A DNA stretch of 64,000 nt from CAIWHR01 sp963809965 (GTDB taxonomy: Bacteria; Pseudomonadota; Gammaproteobacteria; Burkholderiales; Casimicrobiaceae): assembly GCA_963809965.1 (NCBI GenBank), contig CAWELU010000059.1:45941-109940 (forward strand). Direction: 5' to 3'. The position numbers and the translations under genes are program-made. A model generated the notes under the pieces. That model was not told the origin of the DNA and ran no database searches. It saw only the letters and a list, made by a program, of their open reading frames with translations. Positions within the stretch are counted from its first letter, which is position 1. Each line of letters starts with the position of its first letter. Shown here piece by piece: positions 49,341-59,472 of this stretch.

Positions 49341-49880
49341 TTCGTAGACGGTCGTCCATATCCCGCCGTGGCGGGGAAGGCCGGGGCGAGCTTGGAGGCT
49401 CGCCGAACGTGGCCAGGCAGCGACCGGCGAAACGGCGTCACCCACTAAATGGGCGAACCCGATCGGCGGAGACAGGCATTGGTCGTCAACGCGTGGGCGT
49501 TCCTCGTCGCGCTGAGCCGCCGCCGCGGGCCTCTTCCCGCCACTGCGCCGGCCCGCAGGCTCCTTTCCGGCCTGCCGAGTTCCTGCCGTCCTGCTACGCA
49601 CGCGCTCCGCGACTCGCGGTTTGCTGCGAACCAAGCGGGCCTTCTTCTACTGCCGCTCGCGTGCGCACACGAGGTTTCGCCTGGCCACATCGGGACGGCG
49701 TTCCTGCATCCGCCTTGCCCCGTCGCCCGATGCGCCTCAAACGTATTCCTGTCGCCGCGGCATGTCAACCAGCCGGATGGTTCACTCGCCCGGGATCGGC
49801 GAGCCATTTTGACGTGGCTCAAATTCGGCGCGTCAGCCGAATCCTGAAGTCCATTGCAGCGGTCCCGCTGCATCGTCTCG
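49341..49880. other. Gene-free spacer with long open frames on both strands
   Basis: About 540 bases between the terminator and a small lipoprotein gene. A 132-codon frame (49449-49847, plus) and a 168-codon frame (49445-49951, minus) overlap fully. Neither has a ribosome binding site or domain, and both are rich in Arg, Ser and Pro as out-of-frame GC-rich DNA usually is. It may be a dispersed noncoding element; I cannot identify one. Confidence 0.4.
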
Positions 49881-50090
49881 CTATTTGTGCTTTCCGACCT
49901 GATTGCCGATGACGCCGCCCACGATGCCGCCGCCCACCGCGCCTCCGACATCGCCGGTTATCGCCGCGCCGGCAGCGGCGCCTATGCCCGCTCCAACCAC
50001 CGTGTCGCGTTCCCGTGTCGTCATGCTCCCGCACCCCGCGAGAGTCAACACGATGCACGTACAAGCCATGACCTTCGTCGTCGCCTTCAT
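49881..50090 (-). CDS. Small glycine-zipper lipoprotein (OsmB-like)
   Basis: A 69-residue protein. Signal peptide MKATTKVMACTCIVLTLAGC ends in the lipobox LAGC, so the mature protein would be an outer-membrane or inner-membrane lipoprotein. The rest is a glycine zipper with GxxxG spacing (VVGAGIGAAAGAAITGDVGG, GGGIVGGVIGNQVGKHK). It resembles OsmB-type stress lipoproteins. It is divergent from the crystallin/glycine-zipper gene. Confidence 0.85.
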   Translation of the reverse strand: MKATTKVMACTCIVLTLAGCGSMTTRERDTVVGAGIGAAAGAAITGDVGGAVGGGIVGGVIGNQVGKHK

Positions 50091-50430
50091 CGTTATCTCC
50101 TTCCCCGCGTGCCTGCCCGGGTTACGTTCAGCCGCCGTGAGCGGACTTCCGAACCTTCAACGTTGCAGGCAGGGACGAGATCGTACGATTCGACCACCTG
50201 TCGACATTCGGACACTGCGGCGTTCGCGAAATGTCCCTGCCATGCTGGAATCTTCCGTGCGCCGGGTACACTGCGGAAGCGATCAATGCCCGATTTGGCT
50301 GTAGGACAGGCGGCGACAACGAAGGCGGCACACGCGACGGGACGTTAGCGACGTGTAAACCTCAGGGACGGCGTGGGCGTTGAGGGGCGAGTAATTCACT
50401 GTCTTGATCGCTGACAACCGCGGAGACTCT
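50091..50430. other. Divergent intergenic region
   Basis: About 340 bases between the small lipoprotein gene (minus) and the crystallin/glycine-zipper gene (plus), somewhat AT-richer than its surroundings. It must hold the promoters of both. No operator or hairpin is convincing. Confidence 0.45.
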
Positions 50431-51231
50431 ATGAAGACAACACTTCGCACCGCTCTGGGATTCGCGGCACTTCTGCTCGCGCAACATGCCGTGTCGCAGG
50501 TCATTTTCTATGAGTATGAGGGACTGCGCGGACGCGTCTTCACCGCCGACCGTGCGATCGGCAATTTCGAGCGCTACGGCTTCAACGACCGTGCGTCGTC
50601 GGTCGTCGTCCAGAGCGGCCAATGGCAGGTCTGTGAGGACGCGGACTATCGCGGTCACTGCACCGTCCTGCGGCCGGGGCAGTATCCGTCGCTGCAGGCA
50701 ATGGGGTTGAACAATCGCGTCTCGTCGGTCCGCCGGGTTCGCGGGAAACCGCAGTATGCCTACGCGCCGCCGCCACCGGTTCCCGCGCCGTACCCCTATT
50801 ATCCGCACCACGGTGAGCGGTTGTTCACGGCCAACGTCGTGGCTGTCCGCGCGGTCCTCGGACCGCCGGAGCAGCGGTGCTGGGTCGAGCGCGAGCAGGT
50901 CGTCCACGACAGCGGCGCCAACGTCCCCGGCGCGATCATCGGCGGCATTCTCGGAGGCGTCCTCGGTCACCAGATCGGTAGCGGACGTGGCAACGATGTG
51001 GCCACGGCCCTCGGCGCGGTCGGAGGCGCGGCGATCGGCGCCAACGTCAACCGTGGCGGCGCTCAGGTCTACACGCAGGACGTCCAGAAATGCGCCGCGA
51101 TACCCGGATCGGGACGACCCGCCTATTGGGACGTGTCCTACGTCTTTCGCGGGCGCGAGCATCGGGCGCAGCTGAGCGCACCGCCGGGGCCGACGATCAC
51201 CGTGAATGGACGGGGCGAGCCACGGATGTAG
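50431..51231 (+). CDS. Beta/gamma-crystallin plus glycine-zipper envelope protein (copy 1)
   Basis: A 266-residue exported protein. Signal peptide to about residue 21 (AALLLAQHAVSQ). A beta/gamma-crystallin domain follows with VIFYEYEGLRGRVFTADRAI, DRASSVVVQSGQWQVCEDAD and QYPSLQAMGLNNRVSSVRRV. A Pro/Tyr linker (PPPPVPAPYPYYPHHGERLF) leads to a glycine-zipper 2TM domain (GAIIGGILGGVLGHQIGSGR, then GNDVATALGAVGGAAIGANV). A C-terminal Cys-containing domain ends it. Likely an outer-membrane-associated structural or stress protein. A close paralogue is at 60399. Confidence 0.85.
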   Translation: MKTTLRTALGFAALLLAQHAVSQVIFYEYEGLRGRVFTADRAIGNFERYGFNDRASSVVVQSGQWQVCEDADYRGHCTVLRPGQYPSLQAMGLNNRVSSVRRVRGKPQYAYAPPPPVPAPYPYYPHHGERLFTANVVAVRAVLGPPEQRCWVEREQVVHDSGANVPGAIIGGILGGVLGHQIGSGRGNDVATALGAVGGAAIGANVNRGGAQVYTQDVQKCAAIPGSGRPAYWDVSYVFRGREHRAQLSAPPGPTITVNGRGEPRM

Positions 51232-51257
51232 ACGCAGGGCCTAAGAGCATCACCCGG

Positions 51258-51671
51258 CTACTCGATCACCTTGCCTCGTGCGGCCTTGGTCTGCCCACGC
51301 TTCACCTTACTGTCGACGCGCCGACGCTGCGAGCTTTTCGTAGGACGGGTGGGTTTGCGCACGCGCGGAACGTGCGTGGCGGCATCGACCAGCTCCTGTA
51401 GACGCTCCAGCGCATCGGCGCGGTTGCGCTCCTGCGTCCGATAGCGTTGCGCCTTGATGATCACGACGCCTGCAGGCGTGATGCGCTGGTCGCCGCTCGC
51501 CAGCAGTCGGGCCTTGACTTCCTCCGGGAGGGAGGATGCCCGGACATCGAAGCGAAGGTGGACGGCGGACGCGACCTTGTTGACGTTCTGCCCACCCGCG
51601 CCTTGCGCGCGTATGGCGGTCCAGACGACATCGCTCTCCGCGATCGGATGGGTGTGCTTCGGTTCGCTCAT
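51258..51671 (-). CDS. arfB: Alternative ribosome-rescue factor ArfB (peptidyl-tRNA hydrolase)
   Basis: A 137-residue class I release-factor-like protein that rescues stalled ribosomes. The catalytic GGQ is in RAQGAGGQNVNKVASAVHLR (near residue 26). The C-terminal tail is strongly basic (TRPTKSSQRRRVDSKVKRGQ, TKAARGKVIE), as needed to enter the empty mRNA channel. Length matches ArfB/YaeJ. It lies upstream of no obvious partner. Confidence 0.94.
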   Translation of the reverse strand: MSEPKHTHPIAESDVVWTAIRAQGAGGQNVNKVASAVHLRFDVRASSLPEEVKARLLASGDQRITPAGVVIIKAQRYRTQERNRADALERLQELVDAATHVPRVRKPTRPTKSSQRRRVDSKVKRGQTKAARGKVIE

Positions 51672-51756
51672 GCGGGCTCAATTCCGGGGCTTCTCTGGGC
51701 CTGCATTGTCTTGCCACACGCTCCGTGTCCCCGATACCGCGCGGCTCGCGCGGGGA

Positions 51757-53269
51757 TCAGGCCTTGACCGGTCGCCGGCGCCGTCCGGAACTTTCGAAGA
51801 GCTTGCCGATCAACGGCCAGAACAGCAGGACTGAACGCCAGCGTCGTGATCGAGCCAACGAGCCCGTTGGACCAGAACACGCGCAAATCGCCGCCGGCCC
51901 CGATCATCGACAGGCGGAACGCGTCCTCCGAGCGATTGCCGAGCACCAGCGCGAGCGTGAACGGTGCAAGCGGTATGCCGATCTTCTTGAACACGTAGCC
52001 GACGACGCCGAACAGCAGCATGATCCAGACGTCGAACATGGCGTTGTGGATGGCATAGGCCCCGATGGCGCAGGAAACGACGATCATGGGCGCAACGGCG
52101 GCGAACGGGACGCGCAGGACGGCGGCGAAGACCGGCACCGTGGTCAGCACGATCACCAGACCGACGACGTTGCCGAGATACATGGAAGCGATGAGGCCCC
52201 ACACGAAGTCCTTGTGCTCGACGAACAGCAGCGGGCCAGGGTTGAGACCCCAGACCATCAGGCCGCCGAGCAGGATTGCCGCGGTGCCCGAGCCCGGAAT
52301 TCCCAGCGCCAGCATCGGCAACAGCGCCGAGGTTCCGGACGCATGCGCAGCGGTCTCGGGTGCGAACACGCCTTCGATGCGTCCCGTGCCGAAGCTCGAC
52401 GGATCCTTCGCGAATCGCTTGGCCAGGTTGTAGCCCATGAACGAGGCGGCGATCGCGCCCCCCGGCGTAATGCCGAGCCAGCATCCGATGGCCGACGAAC
52501 GCAGCAGCGTCACCCAGTAGCGCGGCATTTCTTTCCACACCTTGAGCACCACGCGCAGGCTGATCGCCGCCGCATGACCGCGCAGCGCGAGCCGCTCCTC
52601 CATCGTGATCAGGATCTCGCTGATGCCGAACAGCCCGATGACCGCGACCAGGAAGTTGACGCCGCGCATCAACGGGTCGAAGCCGAAAGTCATCCGCAGC
52701 TGACCCGACACGGTGTCCATGCCGATGGCGGCCAGCAGCAGTCCCAGCGTCATCGAGATGATGGTCTTCTGCTTCGCTTCGCGGCCCAGCCCCACGAACG
52801 AGCAGAACGTCAGCAGGTAGACGGCGAAGAACTCCGGCGGCCCGAACCGCAACGCGAAGCTCGCGATGCGTGGCGCGAGGAAGGTGATCAGCAGCACGGC
52901 GACCAGCGAGCCGATGAATGACGATGTGAATGCCGCGGTGAGCGCCTCCGCGGCCTTGCCCTGCTGGGCCATCGGGTAGCCGTCGAACGTGGTCGCCACC
53001 GACCAGGCCTCGCCGGGGATGTTGAACAGGATCGATGTGATCGCTCCACCGAACAGCGCGCCCCAGTAGATGCACGAGAGCATCACGATCGCCGAGGTCG
53101 GATCCATCGTGAACGTGAGCGGCAGCAGGATCGCGACGCCGTTGGGCCCGCCCAACCCGGGAAGCACGCCGACGAAGATGCCAAGCACGAGGCCGACCAT
53201 CATCAGCGCCAATATCTTCCAGGTCAGCAGGACGGCAAAGCCCTGCGCGAGGAGGGTCAGTGCTTCCAT
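51757..53269 (-). CDS. tctA: Tripartite tricarboxylate transporter, large membrane subunit TctA, one frameshift as sequenced
   Basis: About 503 residues after removing one base near 51835, which restores TLAFSLLFWPLIGKLFESSG at the C-terminus and a TGA at 51757-51759. About 12 helices (PF01970). Hallmarks: GIFVGVLPGLGGPNGVAILL, YWGALFGGAITSILFNIPGE, LLRSSAIGCWLGITPGGAIA and MLALGIPGSGTAAILLGGLM. The start ATG at 53269 lies 11 bases after the tctB stop. With TctB and the Bug-type TctC it forms a secondary carboxylate importer in the inner membrane. Confidence 0.93.
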
Positions 53270-53280
53270 CGCGCAGGATC

Positions 53281-53823
53281 CTAGAACCCGAACGCCGCTT
53301 CCAGCGGGCCCTTGGGCATGATCACGTCGAACGCGACCTCGAACGTCGCAAACATGATCAGCGCGAACAGGACGCTCGTGAGCAGCGACTTCCACCAGGC
53401 GATGCGCCCGATGAACCGCATGAAGCCCGCGACCAGCAGAAGGCTCGCGACATAGATGCCGAGCCACTGTGTCAACATGACGAAGAGAAGCGTCGGCACG
53501 AAGACCTGCAGCACGCGCCGAAACTGGTCGCGGGTAACGAACGTCCTCGCCGAGTCGGTCCGCCGCACGAACGCGACGCCGAGGCCGTACAGCGAGGCGC
53601 CGGCGAGGATGACGCATAGGTAGAACGGGAGATAGCCGGACTGCGGGCCGTCCTTCGCCCAGCCCATCCCGCTGCGCCAGTTGTCGTAGCCCAGCACCAG
53701 CGCCAACGCGATCAGCAGCAGGTAGACGACCACCTCGACCGTGCGCGTGGTGGTCAGCGCGGGCGACTGGTCCGCCGGCGCGGTCGGGTCGTCGACGACG
53801 ATCTCGTGGTCGGATGCTGGCAT
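53281..53823 (-). CDS. tctB: Tripartite tricarboxylate transporter, small membrane subunit TctB
   Basis: A 180-residue TctB protein (PF07331) with four helices. The N-terminal cytosolic tail of about 28 residues precedes VVVYLLLIALALVLGYDNWR; the conserved GPQSGYLPFYLCVILAGASL lies near 61-80; the last helices include WKSLLTSVLFALIMFATFEV. Middle gene of tctCBA. Confidence 0.88.
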   Translation of the reverse strand: MPASDHEIVVDDPTAPADQSPALTTTRTVEVVVYLLLIALALVLGYDNWRSGMGWAKDGPQSGYLPFYLCVILAGASLYGLGVAFVRRTDSARTFVTRDQFRRVLQVFVPTLLFVMLTQWLGIYVASLLLVAGFMRFIGRIAWWKSLLTSVLFALIMFATFEVAFDVIMPKGPLEAAFGF

Positions 53824-53860
53824 CGGGCTGGCCTCGGAATGGCGCGAACGGCCGGAATGC

Positions 53861-53883
53861 CTTCTCCCCGGGCGGGGGAGAAG
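53861..53883. repeat. Hairpin between tctC and tctB
   Basis: CTTCTCCCC and GGGGGAGAAG form a nine-pair stem around a short loop (cttctccccgggcgggggagaag). It sits in the 93-base gap between tctC and tctB. It has no U-tract, and may be a REP-like element or a stem that favours tctC transcript stability over downstream genes, as is common for binding-protein-dependent systems. Confidence 0.5.
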
Positions 53884-53916
53884 GGTTCGTCGGATGCGCT
53901 GTCGGTTTACCGCGAG

Positions 53917-54903
53917 TTACTTCTCGACGAAGCCGGCCTCGATCATCAGCCTCTTGTTCAGTGCGTCGTCTTCCTCGAGGAAGGTCAGCATGTCCCTGCC
54001 CGTGAGGAAGACGGGCTTCAACGCCTGCTTCTCCATGTACTCCTTGTACTCGGCCGTCTGCGTCAGCTTCCTGAACAGGTCGACGTAGAAGGCGACCTGG
54101 TCAGGGGTCGCCTTGCCGGGAAGGAACATCGCGCGCAGCATCAGGTACTGCATGTCGAGCCCTTCTTCCTTGCAGGTCGGAATGTCGTTCCACGACTGGC
54201 TGTCGGTGATCTTGGTCTTGTAGGCGATCCGATCCTTGTCGAAGACGCACAGCGCACGCACCTGACCCGCGCGCCAGACCTCGAGATTCTCGGATGGATT
54301 ATTGACGTTGGCGGCCGTGTGATTGCCGACGAGCTGGGTCGCCGCCTCGCCGCCTGATTTGTAGGGCAGGTACGCGAACTTCGCCCCGGTCTTCTGCTCC
54401 ATGAATACGGTGAGCACGTGGTCCTCGCGCTTCGAGCCGGTGCCGCCCATCTTGAACGGCGGATCGGCGGCCTTGGCCGCGGCCACGAACTCCTTCACGT
54501 TCTTGTAGGGGAGCGTCGTGTTGTCCCACAGCACGAACTCGTCCATCGCGATGACGGAGACCGGTGTCAGTTCGCGCCAGTTGAACGGGATCTTGGCGGA
54601 CAGCGGCAGCATGTAGATCAGCGAATAGGCGATGAGCACCTTGTTGGGATCGCCTTCGCTCGCCTTCATGTACATCAGCGCCTCGCCGCCCGACGCACCG
54701 CCCTTGAGCGAGACGACCATCGGTTGCTTCATCAGGTTGTTCTTCTGGATTGCCGCCTGCATCATCCGCGCCATCTGGTCGGAGGCGCCGCCCGCGCCGG
54801 CGGCCACGACGATCTCGACCGGCTTGGTGGGCTCCCACGCGACGGCCGGCGCGCTCGCCAGCACCACTGCCAGTGCGCACGCTGTCTTGACGAATTGGTT
54901 CAT
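53917..54903 (-). CDS. tctC: Bug-type periplasmic substrate-binding protein TctC
   Basis: A 328-residue extracytoplasmic receptor (PF03401). Signal peptide to about residue 22 (CALAVVLASAPAVA). The Bug fold shows IVVAAGAGGASDQMARMMQ, KVLIAYSLIYMLPLSAKIPF, GGTGSKREDHVLTVFMEQKT and YLPYKSGGEAATQLVGNHTA. The ligand is a carboxylate of unknown identity. First gene of the operon. Confidence 0.92.
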   Translation of the reverse strand: MNQFVKTACALAVVLASAPAVAWEPTKPVEIVVAAGAGGASDQMARMMQAAIQKNNLMKQPMVVSLKGGASGGEALMYMKASEGDPNKVLIAYSLIYMLPLSAKIPFNWRELTPVSVIAMDEFVLWDNTTLPYKNVKEFVAAAKAADPPFKMGGTGSKREDHVLTVFMEQKTGAKFAYLPYKSGGEAATQLVGNHTAANVNNPSENLEVWRAGQVRALCVFDKDRIAYKTKITDSQSWNDIPTCKEEGLDMQYLMLRAMFLPGKATPDQVAFYVDLFRKLTQTAEYKEYMEKQALKPVFLTGRDMLTFLEEDDALNKRLMIEAGFVEK

Positions 54904-55032
54904 TTCCCGATCCTCCTGTGGCGTGTAGAGTGTCGGCGCCGCGAGGGTATCGCTCGCGTGCGTCCGACGTTGCGTCGTGGTGCGTGGATTACTGCATCCG
55001 GCGAACCTATTCCATTGCTCGGCGCTGGCCCG

Positions 55033-56251
55033 TCACGCGGCGCGCCGTTGCGCCGTCGTCGCGGTCTCCCCGCGGCTTTCCCGCAGATAGGCCAGCGCCT
55101 CCGCGACGCCGTTCTTCCTGTGCGGCACTTCGCGTACCGCGAGACCCATCTCGACGCCGCACAGCGTTCCGCACAGCATCAGGTCGTTGAAGAAGCCCAG
55201 ATGACCGATGCGAAACACGCGTCCCGCGAGCTTGCCGAGGCCGGTGCCGAGCGACAGGTCGAAGCGCGCGAGTATTTCCTTGCGCAGCGCGTCGGCGTCG
55301 TGGCCGTCGGGCATCATGACGGCGGTCAGCGATCCGCTGTACTCGTCCGCGTTGCGGCATAGCACCTCGAGTCCCCAGCCGCGCACCGCGCGCCGCGTCG
55401 CTTCGGCGTGCCGCTGATGGCGGGCGAACACCGCCGGCAACCCTTCCTCGCGCAGCATCGCGATCGCCTCGTGCAGCCCGTAGAGGAGATTGGTGGCCGG
55501 CGTCGACGGGAAATAGCCCTGGCGGTTCGAGCGCGATGGTTTCGTCCCACCGCCAGTACGACCGCGGCAGCCGCGCGTGCTTGCTGGCGGCGAGCGCCTT
55601 GTCGCTGACGGCGTTGAACGAAAGCCCCGGCGGCAGCATCAGCCCCTTTTGCGATCCGGCGACCGTGACGTCGACACCCCATTCGGCATGGCGGTAGTCG
55701 ATCGAGGCGAGCGAGCTGATCGTGTCGACCATGAACAGCGCCGGGTGTCCGGCGCGGTCGATCGCCTGCCGGATTGCGTCGATACGCGAGGTGACGCCGG
55801 TCGACGTCTCGTTGTGCACGGCGAGCACGGCCTTGAAGGCGTGCGCGCGGTCCTCGGCCAGTTTCGCCTCGACGAGCGCGGAATCGACGCCGCTGCGCCA
55901 GTCGCCGGGAACGAAATCGACCACGAGGCCGAGCCTTTCGGCCATCGCGCGCCACAGCGTGGCGAAATGTCCGGTCTCGAACATCAGCACGCGGTCGCCC
56001 GGCGACAGCGTATTGACGAGCGCCGCCTCCCAGGCACCGGTGCCGGATGCCGGGTAGATGACCACCGGGCCCGCGGTCTGGAAGACGGCCTTCAGTCCAT
56101 CGAGGATTTCGAGCGTCAGGCGTGCGAACTCGGGGCCGCGATGGTCGATCGTCGGCTGGTCCATCGCCCGCAGAATGCGGTCGGGGACATTCGTAGGTCC
56201 CGGAATCTGCAGAAAATGGCGCCCGGACGGGTGCGCGTCGAGCTGGAACAT
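55033..56251 (-). CDS. Class V aminotransferase, serine/alanine-glyoxylate type, one frameshift as sequenced
   Basis: About 405 residues after removing one base near 55525. PLP enzyme of the AGXT/SgaA family, transferring amino groups to glyoxylate or hydroxypyruvate. Motifs: HFLQIPGPTNVPDRILRAM, FARLTLEILDGLKAVFQTAG, VHNETSTGVTSRID and the PLP Lys in VTVAGSQKGLMLPPGLSFNA. Repair gives ETIALERQGYFPSTPATNLL. The C-terminus includes GTGLGKLAGRVFRIGHLGFF. It lies upstream of tctC and divergent from the FAD/Fe-S oxidoreductase. Confidence 0.9.
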
Positions 56252-56357
56252 GGGGCCTCCGGCGGCGAACTGCCTCGCGAAGTCGATGTGTCGCGATGGG
56301 CGAAAGGTATCATAACCCCCGTTTCCTTCAGCGCCCCGGCGCCACTCCCCCGCGCCC

Positions 56358-59300
56358 GTGAACGCACCCGAGCCCAAGCCCCTCACGTTCGTGCCCCGAG
56401 GCGCCGCGGGTGAACTCGCGCGGCGCCTGCGCGGTGCCGTCGCCGGCGACGTGCTGTTCGACCGTGCGTCGCGCGGCCGTTACTCGACGGACGCCTCGAT
56501 CTACCAGGTCGAGCCGGTCGGCGTGCTGGTCCCGCGTTCCGACGCCGACGTGCGCGCGGCCTTCGACGTCTGCCGCGAGCTCGAGGTCCCGCTCCTGCCT
56601 CGCGGCGCCGGCAGCTCCCAATGCGGGCAGACGGTCGGCGCCGCACTCGTCGTCGACCACAGCAAATACCTCAACCGCGTCGTCGCCTTCGACCGCGACG
56701 CGCGCACCGTGACCGTCGAGCCGGGCATCGTCCTCGACGCGCTCAACTGCGTGGCTGAAGCCGCACGGCCTGTGGTTCCCGGTCGACGTCAGCACGTCCG
56801 CGCAGTGCACGCTCGGCGGGATGACCGGCAACAACTCGTGCGGGTCACGCTCGATCGCGTACGGCAACATGGTGCACAACGTGCACGCGATCGACGCGCT
56901 GCTCGCCGACGGCACCGCGGCCCGGTTCGGCCCCGAGCCGGAAATGGACACGGCCGTCCCGCGGATCCGTGAGCTGCTGCAACGGTTGCAGGCGCTCGGT
57001 GCGCGCGAGCGCGACGAAATCGAGCGCCAGGTGCCGAAAGTGATGCGGCGTGTCGGCGGCTACAACATCGATCTGTGCTGCCCGCAAAGCGAGCGGCCCT
57101 ACACAGCCGACGACAGCGTCAACTACGCGCATCTGCTCGTGGGGAGCGAAGGCACGCTCGCCTGGTCGCGCGAGCTCACGCTCAAGGTCGCGCCGATCCC
57201 GAAGCACCGGACGCTCGGCGTCGTCAATTTTCCGACGCTCTATCGGGCGATGGAGTGCGCGCGCCCGATCGTCGAGTTGCGGCCGTCGGCGGTCGAGCTC
57301 GTCGACCGGACGATGATCGACCTCGCGCGGGGCAATCCCGCGTTCCGGCCGGTGATCGATCGCGCGCTGATCGGCGAGCCCGACGCGATCCTGCTCGTCG
57401 AGTTCATCGGCGAGACTGCCGACGCGTCAAGCCGAGCGCTCGGCGACCTCGTCGCGCTGATGGGCGACCTCGGGCTGCCCGGCAGCGTCGTGCAGATGAC
57501 CGACGCCGGCGCGCAGAGGGCGCTGTGGGAGGTCCGCAAGGCCGGGCTCAACATCATGATGAGCATGAAGGGCGACGGCAAGCCGGTGTCGTTCATCGAG
57601 GACTGCGCGGTGCCGCTCGAGCATCTGGCCGACTACGTGGACCGGCTCACCGGGGTGTTCCGCAAGCACGGCACCCGGGGGACGTGGTACGCGCACGCGT
57701 CGGTGGGAACGCTGCACGTGCGGCCGATCCTCGATATGCGCCGCGACGGCGCGGCGAAGATGCGCGCGATCGCCGAGGAAGCGAGCGCGATGGTGCGCGA
57801 GTACAAGGGCGCGTTCTCGGGCGAGCACGGCGACGGCCTGGTGCGCAGCGAATGGGTCGCCTGGCAGTTCGGCCCGCGGTTGACGCGCGCGTTCGAGGAG
57901 ATCAAGGACCTGTTCGACCCCACGGGCCTGATGAATCCCGGCAAGATCGTCCGCTCGACGCGGATGGACGACACGACGTTGTTCCGCATCGGCCCCGGTC
58001 ACCACCCGTTGCCGCTCGACACCGCGCTCGACTGGTCGGACTGGAATGTGCACAACGATCCGGTTACCGACACCCTGACGGCGCCGGGCACGGGCGGCGA
58101 TCCGGCGCACGGCTTCGCGAAAGCCGTCGAGATGTGCAACAACAACGGTCACTGCCGCAAGTTCGACGCCGGGACGATGTGCCCGAGCTACCGGGCGACC
58201 CGCGATGAGCAGCACCTGACGCGCGGCCGCGCCAACACGCTGCGGCTCGCGCTGTCGAGCCAGCTCGGACCCGACGCGCTTACGTCTACGGCCGTGCGCG
58301 AAGCCTTCGACCTGTGCGTCAGCTGCAAGGGCTGCCGACGCGAATGTCCGACCGGCGTCGACATGGCGAAGATGAAGATCGAGTTCCTCCACCATTGGCA
58401 GCGCAAGCACGGGCTGTCGCTGAAGGATCGCCTGGTCGCGCATCTGCCGCGCTGGGCGCCGTGGGCGGCCCGGGCGCCGTGGCTGCTCAACGCGCGCAAT
58501 GCGATTCCGGGCGTAGCGTCGCTCGGCGAGTGGGGGCTCGGGCTCTCGGCGCGGCGTTCGCTGCCCGCGTGGCGGCGCGACACGTTCCTGCGCGATGCCA
58601 GCGCGCGGGACGACGGTCGCGCCACGGAGGCCGACGTCGTGCTGTTCGTCGATACGTTCACGAATTACTTCGAACCGGAGAATGCGCGCGCAGCGCTCGC
58701 GGTGTTGGGAGCCGCTGGCCGCCGCGTGCACATCGCGCGGGCAGCCAATGACGATGCCGACCCGGCGCGGCCTCTGTGCTGCGGCCGGACGTACCTTGCC
58801 GCCGGTCTGGTCGACGAAGCCCGGCGCGAGGCGCGCCGCGTGGTCGCCGCGCTGCTGCCACACGTCGAGCGCGGCGCGGCGATCGTCGGCCTCGAGCCGT
58901 CGTGTCTGCTGTCGCTGCGGGACGAGTTCCTGGTGCTGGGTCTCGGCGACGCGGCGCGGCGCTTGTCCGAACGCGCGTTCCTGATCGAGGAGTTCCTGGC
59001 GCGCGAGCAACGTGCCGGCCGCCTGCATCTCCCGCTTTCCGAGTTGCCGGAGAAGCATGCGCTGCTGCACGGCCATTGCCACCAGAAGGCGTTCGATGCG
59101 ATGGGCGCGACGCGCGAGGTGCTGGGCCTGATCCCCGGCCTGTGCCGTCGACGTGGTCGAATCGAGCTGCTGCGGGATGGCCGGCAGCTTCGGCTACGAG
59201 ACCGCACACTACGATGTCTCGATGCGGATGGCCGAGCTCTCGCTGCTCCCGGCCGTGCGTGCCGCCGACGCCGCGACGCTGATCGTCGCCGACGGCACGA

Positions 59301-59416
59301 GTTGCCGGCATCAGATCGCCGACGGCACGATGGCGACCGGACGACGGGACGCGGTGCATGTCGTCCGCGTGCTCGCTCGCGCGATCGATCCAGCGGGAGC
59401 GGCGCCGGGCGTATGA
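56358..59416 (+). CDS. FAD-binding and Fe-S-binding oxidoreductase (GlcD-GlcF/D-lactate dehydrogenase-like fusion), two frameshifts as sequenced
   Basis: About 1018 residues after removing one base near 56753 and one near 59147. Start GTG at 56358. An N-terminal PCMH-type FAD domain has LPRGAGSSQCGQTVGAALVV and STSAQCTLGGMTGNNSCGSR. The GlcD-type oxidase C-terminal domain follows (GEHGDGLVRSEWVAWQFG). Fe-S motifs are MCNNNGHCRKFDAGTMCPSY (near 592) and CVSCKGCRRECPTGVD (near 652). Two CCG domains (RPLCCGRTYL near 806, ESSCCGMAGSFG near 937) bind a further cluster. Likely oxidises a 2-hydroxy acid such as D-lactate or glycolate. Confidence 0.9.
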
Positions 59417-59472
59417 TCACGGCGCGCATCCGCGTTGCGTGCGCTTCATGGAGGCGACAGGCGGGAGGCAAC

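Noticed and set aside
51725..52921. 398-codon open frame on the plus strand opposite tctA
   Set aside because: It mirrors a strongly conserved TctA on the other strand, is rich in Arg, Gln, Asp and Ala, and has no domain; it is a shadow frame.
57427..59082. 551-codon minus-strand frame within the FAD/Fe-S oxidoreductase
   Set aside because: The plus-strand protein has continuous FAD and Fe-S motifs over the same bases; the antisense frame has composition typical of GC-rich shadow reading.
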